26,729 nucleotides of DNA from JAVBLQ01 sp031553435 (GTDB taxonomy: Bacteria; Bacteroidota; Bacteroidia; Bacteroidales; Azobacteroidaceae): positions 1 through 26,729 of the forward strand of contig JAVBLQ010000094.1 in NCBI GenBank assembly GCA_031553435.1, given 5' to 3'. The translations under genes were made by a program, and so were the position numbers. Under the pieces are notes generated by a model that had not been told where the DNA came from, did no database searches, and was given only the letters and a program-made list of their open reading frames with translations. This document shows, one piece after another, positions 18,201 to 24,666 of the stretch (within the stretch, counting starts at the first letter, position 1; every line of letters begins with the position of its first letter).

Positions 18201-20073
18201 TTCATTAAGCAGGTTGTTTACATCTGATTATGAAATAGAACATATTATTCCTCAAAGCCGTTATTTTGACGACAGTTTAAGTAACAAAGTGATTTGTGAA
18301 TCGGCTGTAAATAAGTTGAAAGACCGTTGTCTTGGACTTGAATTTATCAAAAAACACGCTGGTGAAAAAGTGGAATGTGGTTTAGGAAATGTTGTTGAAA
18401 TTTTTGCGGAAGAAAAATATAAAGATTTCGTACAGGAACATTATAAAAACAATAACGCTAAGCGTAAAAAACTTTTGTTGGAAGAAATTCCCGACAAAAT
18501 GATTGAACGTCAACTGAATGACACTCGCTATATAAGTAAATTTGTGTCTCAACTTTTGTCGAATATTGTTAGAGAAGACAATGGTGATGACGGGATTAAT
18601 TCAAAAAATCTTATTCCCGGAAATGGAAAAATCACAAGTACATTAAAACAGGACTGGGGTCTGAACGATGTTTGGAATTCACTGATTTTGCCACGTTTTG
18701 AGCGAATGAATGAATTGACTCAAACAGACAAGTTTACCTCAAAAAATACCGAAGGGCATATAATTCCGATGATTCCAATGGAACTTGCAAAGGGATTTCA
18801 AAAGAAACGTATAGATCATCGCCATCATGCCTTGGATGCTTTGGTAATTGCCTGTATGAAGCGAGAGCATGTTCAATATCTGAATAATGAAAATGCAAAA
18901 TCTCAAAAGTTCCATTTGCAAAAGGGACTTGCCAAAACACTACGCAGATACGAAACCATTGAAAAAACCATACAGGAAAAAGACGAAAATGGCGTTTGGA
19001 GAATAAAGAAAGATTCGACTGGCAAGCAAGTAACAAAGCAAATAGAAGTTCCCAAAGAATATTTTATGCCTTGGGATAACTTTAAAACAGATGCACAAAC
19101 AAAATTAGAAGAAATTGTTGTCAGTTTCAAGCAGAATCTACGGGTTATTAATACAGCAACCAATAAATACAAAAAAATCAAAGATGGTAAAAAAATAGAA
19201 GTCAAGCAAGAGGGGAAAGAAGCCGGTAAAAAAGAGAATTGGGCAATTCGTAAGCCGTTACATAAAGAAACGGTTTATGCAAAAGTTAGTTTGCCACATA
19301 TTAAGACACCAAAAGGAAAATTTATTACGGCAGGAAGAACAAGTTTAGATACTTCATTTGATTTTAAAAAGATAGAAACAATTACCGACACAGGCATTCA
19401 GAAAGTTTTGAAAAACTATTTGACGGCAAAAGATAACAAGCCCGAATTAGCATTTTCGCCTGAAGGAATAGAGGAAATGAACAATAATATTTCTGTCTAT
19501 AATGGTGGGAAACCTCATAAACCTATTTTTAAGGTTCGAACTTTTGAAATTGGCAGCCGTTTTGCTTTGGGCGAAAAAGATAATAAAAAAGACAAATATG
19601 TTGAGGCTGCAAAAGGTACAAATTTATTTTTTGCTGTTTATGAAGACAAAAAAGGAAATAAAAACTACCAAACTATACCTTTGAATATTGTCATTGATAA
19701 TCAAAAGGAAGGGCTAAATTCAGTTGTTGAAAGATATATGGACGAAAAAGGAAATGAATACAAATTGTCATTTCATCTTTCCCCTAACGATTTGGTATAT
19801 GTCCCGACAGAAGATGAAAAGGAAAATCCAAGAAATGTAGATTTTGGGAATTTGACTAAAGAGCAGGTTGGAAGGATTTATAAAATGGTAAGTTCATCCG
19901 GAAGTCAATGCTTTTTTATAAGGCATGATATTGCGACTTCTATCGTGAATAAATTTGAATTTTCACCATTAAATAAAACAGAAAAATCTATTAATGGAAT
20001 AATGATAAAAGAGATTTGTTGGAAGTTGAAAGTTACTAGGCTTGGAAATATTTTTTTTGATACAAGGTCTTAA
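15295..20073 (+). CDS. cas9: Cas9, type II-C CRISPR RNA-guided nuclease
   Basis: A 1592-residue Cas9. RuvC-I is KKILGLDLGTNSIGWAL (Asp8). It is followed by the arginine-rich bridge helix (about 58-82, NRTKFRKTRRLYERHHLRRE). RuvC-II is EIHIELGREMK (Glu840). HNH is YEIEHIIPQSRYFDDS (catalytic His983, with Asn1006 in VNKLKD). RuvC-III is IDHRHHALDALVIA (His1178, Asp1181). All catalytic residues are present, so double-strand cleavage is expected. No csn2 or cas4 accompanies cas9-cas1-cas2, which defines type II-C. The length is at the large end for II-C, mostly because of long Lys/Glu-rich stretches in the recognition lobe. The protein ends GNIFFDTRS. The codons for that end are matched by the guide-like segment of the RNA gene 40 bases downstream. 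Composition is AT-rich compared with the neighbouring dnaE. Confidence 0.98.
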   Translation: MKKILGLDLGTNSIGWALIEQDEQNRVGRIIDLGSRIIPMDASVLGEFDKGNSISQTANRTKFRKTRRLYERHHLRRERLHRVLNVLGFLPEHYAHQIDFDKHFGQFFEEKEPKLAWKEIKEKKFEFIFQESFHEMVADFKAQRPELFYTKPNGEETKIPYDWTIYYLRKKALNQKIEKEELAWILLNFNQKRGYYQLRGEEEDEKTNVKEFVQLLKVISVEKGEPDKKNDKKTWYKMTFENGWEYSATFTTEPNWLNIEKEFLVTEEYDDDGNIKIVKDKKTDTTGKEKRRITPLPSFDEIDQMSKEQQDKIYKKIKARTEITINNTGKTVGTYIYETLLQKPTQKINGKLVRTIERKFYKDELIAILKKQIELQPELFTEDLYNDCVPELYRSNEIHQTILSKRNCFIHLFVNDIIFYQRPLRSQKSSVGNCSLEYKIHKINKKDEKENPIKNVFEKDANGKDIEVKEYLKGIPKSNPYYQEFRVWQWLYYLKIYLREEDKDVTTDFLKTSDDYTNLFDFLMDRKEIDNKALIIYFLNQQGVTKKKEVDTELKKYRWNYVFDNSKEKEEDKSKKYSCNETGTQIRTRLAKVENVPADFLKIVDTKEIINKKTKEKEIVSLGTKEYQLWHIIYSVTDKNEFKTALSKFAKKHNLDEKSFVHNFEHFPPFKSEYGSFSEKAIKRLLPLMRLGKYWNFEAIDSKTKERIDKLQTAEFDETIKNKVREKINKEKLDTNEDYQGMPLWLAQYVVYDRHSESANVDQWKLSHDIQDYLYEFRQHSLRNPIVEQIITETLRVVKDIWEYYAAVPESNVECIEVYDDRKKKNVRSFKKFFDEIHIELGREMKNTKDDRAKITNQVSDNENTNLRIKAMLMEFAEDGFFNNENNENPVRPYSQSQQDILKIYEEDVLRQYSEQDLKNEKTALKDKEGKEITIYNISKKSAPTDKEIQKYRLWLEQKYQSPYTGKFISLSRLFTSDYEIEHIIPQSRYFDDSLSNKVICESAVNKLKDRCLGLEFIKKHAGEKVECGLGNVVEIFAEEKYKDFVQEHYKNNNAKRKKLLLEEIPDKMIERQLNDTRYISKFVSQLLSNIVREDNGDDGINSKNLIPGNGKITSTLKQDWGLNDVWNSLILPRFERMNELTQTDKFTSKNTEGHIIPMIPMELAKGFQKKRIDHRHHALDALVIACMKREHVQYLNNENAKSQKFHLQKGLAKTLRRYETIEKTIQEKDENGVWRIKKDSTGKQVTKQIEVPKEYFMPWDNFKTDAQTKLEEIVVSFKQNLRVINTATNKYKKIKDGKKIEVKQEGKEAGKKENWAIRKPLHKETVYAKVSLPHIKTPKGKFITAGRTSLDTSFDFKKIETITDTGIQKVLKNYLTAKDNKPELAFSPEGIEEMNNNISVYNGGKPHKPIFKVRTFEIGSRFALGEKDNKKDKYVEAAKGTNLFFAVYEDKKGNKNYQTIPLNIVIDNQKEGLNSVVERYMDEKGNEYKLSFHLSPNDLVYVPTEDEKENPRNVDFGNLTKEQVGRIYKMVSSSGSQCFFIRHDIATSIVNKFEFSPLNKTEKSINGIMIKEICWKLKVTRLGNIFFDTRS

Positions 20074-20075
20074 AA

Positions 20076-20107
20076 TTTTATTTTTTAAAATAATGGTTGT
20101 ATCTTTG
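20076..20107 (+). promoter_or_regulatory. Promoter of the single-guide-like RNA
   Basis: TATCTTTG (20100-20107) is an exact Bacteroidetes -7 box, with TTTT at 20076-20079 in the -33 position after 20 bases. The context TTGTATCTTTG also resembles TTGTATCTTCG inside the CRISPR repeat, where it should act as a promoter too. The predicted start is about 20113-20116. Confidence 0.7.
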
Positions 20108-20112
20108 CATTT

Positions 20113-20239
20113 GAGTTTGTATAACTTGCTTGATATTTTATTGATGCAAGGTCTGTTATGATTTTTAATTTAAAAATCATAATATGGGTTATCCCATAGT
20201 GAAAACTCTTAAGGCGGGGTAAACGCCTCGCCTTTTTTT
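20113..20239 (+). ncRNA. Putative natural single-guide RNA (fused crRNA-tracrRNA-like RNA)
   Basis: From 5' to 3': a guide-like segment ending at 20154; a hairpin GTTATGATTTTT (20155-20166), loop AATTT, AAAAATCATAAT (20172-20183); a nexus hairpin TATGGG-TTAT-CCCATA (20183-20198); the linker GTGAAAAC; and a terminator AAGGCGGGG/CCTCGCCTT with T5. The part after the first hairpin is clearly homologous to this locus's tracrRNA (same TTAT loop, GTGAAAAC, TAAGGCGGGG and CCTCGCCTT). The first hairpin matches the crRNA/tracrRNA duplex (GTTGTGAATTGC with GCAATTCACAAT), including the first G-U pair. It differs at four positions (4, 8, 11, 12), and each change is compensated in the other arm. The distance from the -7 box to the repeat-like arm is 47 bases, against 44-45 in the array, as if derived from one repeat-spacer unit. 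Comparable known RNAs are the long tracrRNA form of Streptococcus pyogenes and scaRNA of Francisella. Expression and function are inferred. Confidence 0.8.
20211..20239 (+). terminator. Terminator of the single-guide-like RNA and of cas9
   Basis: A nine-pair stem AAGGCGGGG (20211-20219) with CCTCGCCTT (20226-20234) around a 6-base loop, followed by TTTTT. It is nearly identical to the tracrRNA terminator. It ends only 21 bases before the rhuM ATG, so it could also attenuate transcription into the downstream genes. Confidence 0.85.
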
Positions 20240-20260
20240 GAGAAAGTAATAATAACAAAT

Positions 20261-21247
20261 ATGAATCAAGGTTCTAACAAAATCATCCTCTACTCCACCC
20301 CCAATGGAGATATTCGAGTGGATGTATATCTCGAATCCGAAACCGTTTGGCTTACACAAAAATCAATGGCTGAATTGTTCGGTGTAGAAGTGAATACCAT
20401 TAACTATCATTTGAAAGAAGTTTTCAAATTAAATGAATTACAGGAAGATTCAGTTATTCGAAAAATTCGAATAACTGCGGCAGATGGTAAAAATTATAAT
20501 ACAAACTTTTATAATCTTGATGCCATTATCTCCGTCGGCTATCGAGTCAATTCTTCCAAAGCAACACAATTTCGCATTTGGGCAACTCAAGTATTAAAAG
20601 AATACATTATCAAAGGATTTGTATTGGACGATAATCGCTTGAAGCAAGGGCAAACGCTTTTCGGAAAAGATTATTTCAAAGAGTTGCTGCTTCGCATTCG
20701 TTCCATTCGAGCGAGTGAACGGCGTATTTATCAGCAAATAACCGATATTTTCGCCGAATGTAGCATTGATTACGACAAAAATTCCGAAATAACCAAAAAT
20801 TTCTATGCAATGGTGCAGAATAAATTTCACTATGCCATTACTGGAAAAACTGCTGCTGAAATAATTTATCAAAAAGCCGATAAATCAGAAGAAAACATGG
20901 GATTGACTACTTGGAAAAATGCTCCGGAAGGCAGAATCCTTAAAACAGATGTTATTGTGGCCAAAAACTATCTGCAAGAAGACGAAATCAAAAAATTAGA
21001 ACGAACGGTCACTGGATATTTTGATTACATAGAAGGCCTGATAGAACGTCAGAATACATTTACTATGGCTCAATTAGCCGATAGTGTCAATCGTTTTCTC
21101 AATTTTAACGAATACAAAGTGTTGGAAGGGCAAGGAAAAATTTCAAAATTGCAAGCCGATAGAAAAGCTATTTCAGAATATGATGAATTTAATAAGACTC
21201 AAAAAATCATTTCGGATTTTGACAAAAGAGTAAAAGATATTGAATAA
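20261..21247 (+). CDS. RhuM-family protein
   Basis: A 328-residue protein of the virulence RhuM family (named from Salmonella SPI-3). The typical opening is present: IILYSTPNGDIRVDVYLESE followed by VWLTQKSMAELFGV and NTINYHLKEVF, a winged-helix-like or BRO-N-like DNA-binding part (about 20-60). Next come NTNFYNLDAIISVGYRVNS and FRIWATQVLKEYIIKGFVLDD. The C-terminal half is helical (KTAAEIIYQKADKSEENMGL, then LERTVTGYFDYIEGLIERQN). The biochemical function of the family is not established; members are frequent in mobile and defence-rich DNA. Here it is placed inside the cas operon, 21 bp after the single-guide-like RNA and 18 bp before the zinc-finger gene, in the same direction as cas1-cas2. 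Whether it takes part in CRISPR function or was inserted is unknown. Confidence 0.88.
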   Translation: MNQGSNKIILYSTPNGDIRVDVYLESETVWLTQKSMAELFGVEVNTINYHLKEVFKLNELQEDSVIRKIRITAADGKNYNTNFYNLDAIISVGYRVNSSKATQFRIWATQVLKEYIIKGFVLDDNRLKQGQTLFGKDYFKELLLRIRSIRASERRIYQQITDIFAECSIDYDKNSEITKNFYAMVQNKFHYAITGKTAAEIIYQKADKSEENMGLTTWKNAPEGRILKTDVIVAKNYLQEDEIKKLERTVTGYFDYIEGLIERQNTFTMAQLADSVNRFLNFNEYKVLEGQGKISKLQADRKAISEYDEFNKTQKIISDFDKRVKDIE

Positions 21248-21265
21248 CTTTTTAAAATAAATATC

Positions 21266-22048
21266 ATGCAAGAAGAACTAAAATCCGAAGGCAAATGCCT
21301 TTTCTGCGACAAAACATTTGCCAAATCAGGGATCAACCGCCATTTGGCAACACATCTAAAAGAAAAAACGAAAACGGGAAAACCGGGCAAATCATTTTTC
21401 CTTAAAGTAGAAACAAATAAAAGATGGGGAACTACACCCTATTTTCTCAGTCTTTGGGTTGATAGCAAAACAAAAATGGGGGAAATTGATTCTTTTTTGA
21501 GGGCTATCTGGCTCGAATGTTGCGGACACATGAGCGCTTTTCGTGATCCTAAAAAAAGAACTCTCGGCTGGGATTATTTTGAAGCCATGGAGTTAATGGA
21601 AAAAGGGAAAATAAAAGAATATGAGAAATTGATGGAAGAAGGAGATGGTGAAATTCCTATGAGCCGCAAAACAAAAGATGCATTATACAAAGGTTTGGTA
21701 TTGGAGTATGAATATGATTTCGGGAGTTCTACCGAATTAACTATTACCGTTATGGATGAATATCCGGTAAAAGCAGATAAAGATATCGTTTTATTATCTC
21801 GTAATAAACCATTGCAAACAATCTGCTCCATTTGTGGCAAAGCTCTTGCGACACAAATATGTACGGTTTGCATGTACGAAGAAGATACTGAATTTTGCGA
21901 CAAATGTGCCTCAAAACATGCTAAGAAATGTGAAGATTTTGCCGATTATGCTTCAATGCCCGTAGTTAATTCTCCGCGCATGGGTGTGTGTGCCTATGAA
22001 GGAGGTTCTATTGATAAAGAACGTGATAGACCGTTTTTTATTCTCTAA
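21266..22048 (+). CDS. Zinc-finger protein with pRiA4b ORF-3-like domain
   Basis: A 260-residue protein with three parts. Residues 11-30 form a classical C2H2 finger (Cys11, Cys14, His26, His30). Residues about 44-165 resemble the plasmid pRiA4b ORF-3-like domain, with YFLSLWVDSKTKMGEIDSFL, ECCGHMSAF and LVLEYEYDFGSSTEL. Residues 187-222 form an MYND-like treble cluster of eight ligands (Cys187, 190, 199, 202, 211, 214, His218, Cys222). The tail has NSPRMGVCAYEGG, a motif usual for this protein type. The two zinc domains suggest nucleic-acid or protein binding; no catalytic site is recognised. The gene lies between the RhuM gene and cas1 (48 bp before it) in the same direction. A role in spacer acquisition or Cas9 control is possible only by position. 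Confidence 0.75.
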   Translation: MQEELKSEGKCLFCDKTFAKSGINRHLATHLKEKTKTGKPGKSFFLKVETNKRWGTTPYFLSLWVDSKTKMGEIDSFLRAIWLECCGHMSAFRDPKKRTLGWDYFEAMELMEKGKIKEYEKLMEEGDGEIPMSRKTKDALYKGLVLEYEYDFGSSTELTITVMDEYPVKADKDIVLLSRNKPLQTICSICGKALATQICTVCMYEEDTEFCDKCASKHAKKCEDFADYASMPVVNSPRMGVCAYEGGSIDKERDRPFFIL

Positions 22049-22096
22049 AAATAAATACATGATTCATCAATCTTAAATCTCTGAACTCATTATGCC

Positions 22097-23032
22097 ATGA
22101 TCAAAAAAACACTTTATTTTGGCAACCCTGCTTATCTCAGTTTACGTAATGAGCAATTAGTTATTAAACTTCCTGAGATAGAAAAGAATACGACACTTCC
22201 CGAATCATTCAAAAAAGACAGCGAGAAAACTTTTCCTGTTGAAGATTTAGGAGTTGTGGTGCTGGATAATAAGCAAATCACGATTACTCACGGACTGATT
22301 GAAAAATTATTGGAAAACAATACTGCGGTTATTACGTGTGATAGCAACAGGATGCCTGCCGGACTATTGCTTCCTCTTTGTGGAAATACCACCCAAAGCG
22401 AACGTTTCAACAAACAAATTGCTGCTTCGGAGCCTTTGAAAAAGCAGCTTTGGCAACAAACGATTAAAGCGAAAATAACCAATCAGGCGGCCGTGCTGCA
22501 AAAATTCAGGGAATGCAATATCCGTAATATGAAACATTGGGCTGATGAAGTGAAAAGCGGAGATCCGGATAACTTTGAAGCCCGTGCTGCTGCCTACTAT
22601 TGGAGTGAAGCATTTCCCCAAGTTTCCAATTTTACACGAGAAAGGGAGGGCGTTTTCCCCAATAATCTGCTGAATTATGGTTATGCAATACTCCGGGCAG
22701 TTATTGCCAGAGCTCTTGTCGGGAGCGGTTTGCTGCCTACTTTCGGAATTCATCACCACAACCGTTACAATGCTTATTGCCTCGCAGATGATATCATGGA
22801 ACCTTATCGTCCTTTTGTGGATATGCTTGTTATACAAATAGTCGATTCCGTAGGAAATATTACCGAACTAACAACAAACATTAAAAGGCAACTTTTGAGT
22901 ATCCCTGATTTGGATGTAAAAATCGGAGGAAGAATGAGCCCGTTGATGATTGCAGCCGGACAAACATCAGCTTCTTTGTATCAATGTTTTGAAGGAGGTT
23001 CACGAAAAATGAAATATCCGGAATTTCCGTAA
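22097..23032 (+). CDS. cas1: Cas1, CRISPR integrase (type II)
   Basis: A 311-residue type II Cas1. The N-terminal beta domain begins KKTLYFGNPAYLSLRNEQL. The helical catalytic domain has the metal ligands: Glu161 in NFEARAAAYYW, a His in GIHHHNRYNAYCLADD (219-221), and the acidic pair in LADDIMEPYRP (Asp231/Asp232, Glu235). With Cas2 it forms the complex that inserts new spacers into the array. An earlier ATG at 22092 runs into a stop at once, so 22097 is the start. cas2 follows after 48 bp. Nothing suggests inactivation. Confidence 0.97.
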   Translation: MIKKTLYFGNPAYLSLRNEQLVIKLPEIEKNTTLPESFKKDSEKTFPVEDLGVVVLDNKQITITHGLIEKLLENNTAVITCDSNRMPAGLLLPLCGNTTQSERFNKQIAASEPLKKQLWQQTIKAKITNQAAVLQKFRECNIRNMKHWADEVKSGDPDNFEARAAAYYWSEAFPQVSNFTREREGVFPNNLLNYGYAILRAVIARALVGSGLLPTFGIHHHNRYNAYCLADDIMEPYRPFVDMLVIQIVDSVGNITELTTNIKRQLLSIPDLDVKIGGRMSPLMIAAGQTSASLYQCFEGGSRKMKYPEFP

Positions 23033-23080
23033 AATATGCTGTTCCCTTAACTCTGAAGGAATTTTATAATTCTAAAGGTT

Positions 23081-23422
23081 ATGAATTTATCTTCACGACT
23101 TAATCAATACAGGGTTATGTGGGTCTTGGTTTTATTCGATTTACCGACAGAAACAAAAACCGACCGGAAAATTCAGAGTGATTTCCGGAAAAAATTAGTC
23201 AAAGATGGTTTTACCATGTTTCAGTTTTCCATTTATCTCCGGCATTGTCCCAGCGTGGAAAATGCCAATGTGCATATCAAACGGGTTAAAAATTTTCTTC
23301 CGCCAAAAGGACACGTCGGAATACTCTGTATTACAGATAAGCAATTTGGTATGATGGAACTTTTCCACGGAAAAAGTCCAGAAGCAAAGCATACCGGCTG
23401 GCAGCAGTTGGAACTATTTTAA
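23081..23422 (+). CDS. cas2: Cas2, CRISPR adaptation subunit
   Basis: A 113-residue Cas2 with the ferredoxin-like start YRVMWVLVLFDLPTETKTDR, including the conserved Asp after VLF (about residue 20). Then come FRKKLVKDGFTMFQFSIYLRH and the C-terminal GILCITDKQFGMMELFHG. It forms the dimeric centre of the Cas1-Cas2 integrase. Met13 is an alternative start that would fit shorter Cas2 proteins, but the ATG at 23081 gives a length normal for II-C. It is the last cas gene and is followed by a hairpin and the CRISPR array. Confidence 0.96.
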   Translation: MNLSSRLNQYRVMWVLVLFDLPTETKTDRKIQSDFRKKLVKDGFTMFQFSIYLRHCPSVENANVHIKRVKNFLPPKGHVGILCITDKQFGMMELFHGKSPEAKHTGWQQLELF

Positions 23423-23426
23423 AAAC

Positions 23427-23452
23427 AAAATCCCGACCGAAATCAGGATTTT
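23427..23452. terminator. Bidirectional terminator between cas2 and the array
   Basis: AAAATCC (23427-23433) pairs with GGATTTT (23446-23452). A-rich and T-rich runs lie on both sides, so it can end cas2 transcription and also leftward transcription coming from the array. Confidence 0.55.
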
Positions 23453-23530
23453 ATGTTAAAAAACAGCTTATTTTTCAGATCCTAATTGTTGTGATATATC
23501 ATTGAATATTATGGAGATAATTACCCCTGT

Positions 23531-24539
23531 GCTGTTTTCAATGAACGAAGATACAAATTTGAAAGCAATTCACAACAGTGAAGAACTAAGAAACTGTTTA
23601 AGTTTGCTGTTTTCAATGAACGAAGATACAAATTTGAAAGCAATTCACAACACCCTCTATAGCTTGCCTGTACACTGCCTGGCTGTTTTCAATGAACGAA
23701 GATACAAATTTGAAAGCAATTCACAACATTATTCACTCACTTTTACTCTCTTAGTAGCTGTTTTCAATGAACGAAGATACAAATTTGAAAGCAATTCACA
23801 ACTACCCTACAGCTACGGTGGGATTTCAGACCGCTGTTTTCAATGAACGAAGATACAAATTTGAAAGCAATTCACAACGTGCCTTGGCTTTATACAATTC
23901 GTGATATTGCTGTTTTCAATGAACGAAGATACAAATTTGAAAGCAATTCACAACTACAGCTACCTCTTCCAAAGTAACTCCCAAGCTGTTTTCAATGAAC
24001 GAAGATACAAATTTGAAAGCAATTCACAACAATCAGTAAAGATAATTATTATTTTTACAAGCTGTTTTCAATGAACGAAGATACAAATTTGAAAGCAATT
24101 CACAACTCAAACAATACCCACACTTTCTTACCTTTGCTGTTTTCAATGAACGAAGATACAAATTTGAAAGCAATTCACAACAACTTCGGGTGCCTCCGTA
24201 GTAGGAACTTCGCTGTTTTCAATGAACGAAGATACAAATTTGAAAGCAATTCACAACTCATTATACGTATTTCTCGCTTTCTCAAAAGCTGTTTTCAATG
24301 AACGAAGATACAAATTTGAAAGCAATTCACAACAAGTTGCCAAAATATTTGCTACAATATTTGCTGTTTTCAATGAACGAAGATACAAATTTGAAAGCAA
24401 TTCACAACAACGCGACACGCAAATATAATTAAATAAATGCTGTTTTCAATGAACGAAGATACAAATTTGAAAGCAATTCACAACACCCAACTTGTCACGC
24501 AATTCTTGGATTGGCTGTTTTCAATGAACGAAGATACAA
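23531..24539 (-). CRISPR. Type II-C CRISPR array, 13 full repeats plus one truncated, 13 spacers
   Basis: The repeat is 46 bp, reading GCTGTTTTCAATGAACGAAG... on the plus strand and GTTGTGAATTGCTTTCAAAT... in crRNA sense. Full, apparently identical copies start at 23531, 23606, 23682, 23757, 23833, 23909, 23985, 24061, 24136, 24212, 24288, 24363 and 24439. A truncated copy (26 bp) is at 24514-24539. Spacers are 29 or 30 bp. crRNA sense is the minus strand, because only that sense pairs with the tracrRNA. In that sense each repeat contains TTG, 19 bases, then TATCTTCG, close to the Bacteroidetes -33/-7 promoter, so every spacer may have its own promoter, as known for Neisseria and Campylobacter II-C arrays. 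The truncated repeat lies at the end away from cas2, which suggests that new spacers enter on the cas2 side. Several spacers stay open when translated, as expected for targets in coding DNA. No spacer source could be identified here. Confidence 0.98.
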
Positions 24540-24612
24540 GATACTCCTCAAGGAGCCGGAACATATACTTCCTAAATATTAAATCTTATATTTCAGTAAA
24601 AAAAATCGTCTG

Positions 24613-24648
24613 AAACTTCGCAATTTGTGAAGTTTTATATTATATTTG
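24613..24648 (+). promoter_or_regulatory. Promoter and possible operator of the higBA pair
   Basis: TATATTTG (24641-24648) is an exact -7 box, 19 bases before the higB ATG. Just upstream, AAACTTC (24613-24619) and GAAGTTT (24629-24635) form an inverted repeat over the expected -33 region. This is a good candidate binding site for the HigA repressor. Confidence 0.55.
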
Positions 24649-24666
24649 TATCAAATATTACGGAGC

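Noticed and set aside
23486..23500. GTTGTGATATATC between cas2 and the array, similar to the first bases of the repeat in the opposite direction
   Set aside because: Only seven consecutive bases agree and the orientation is inverted; judged chance.
23502..24428. Plus-strand open frames containing MNEDTNLKAIHN repeats
   Set aside because: They are translations of the CRISPR repeats and spacers, not proteins.
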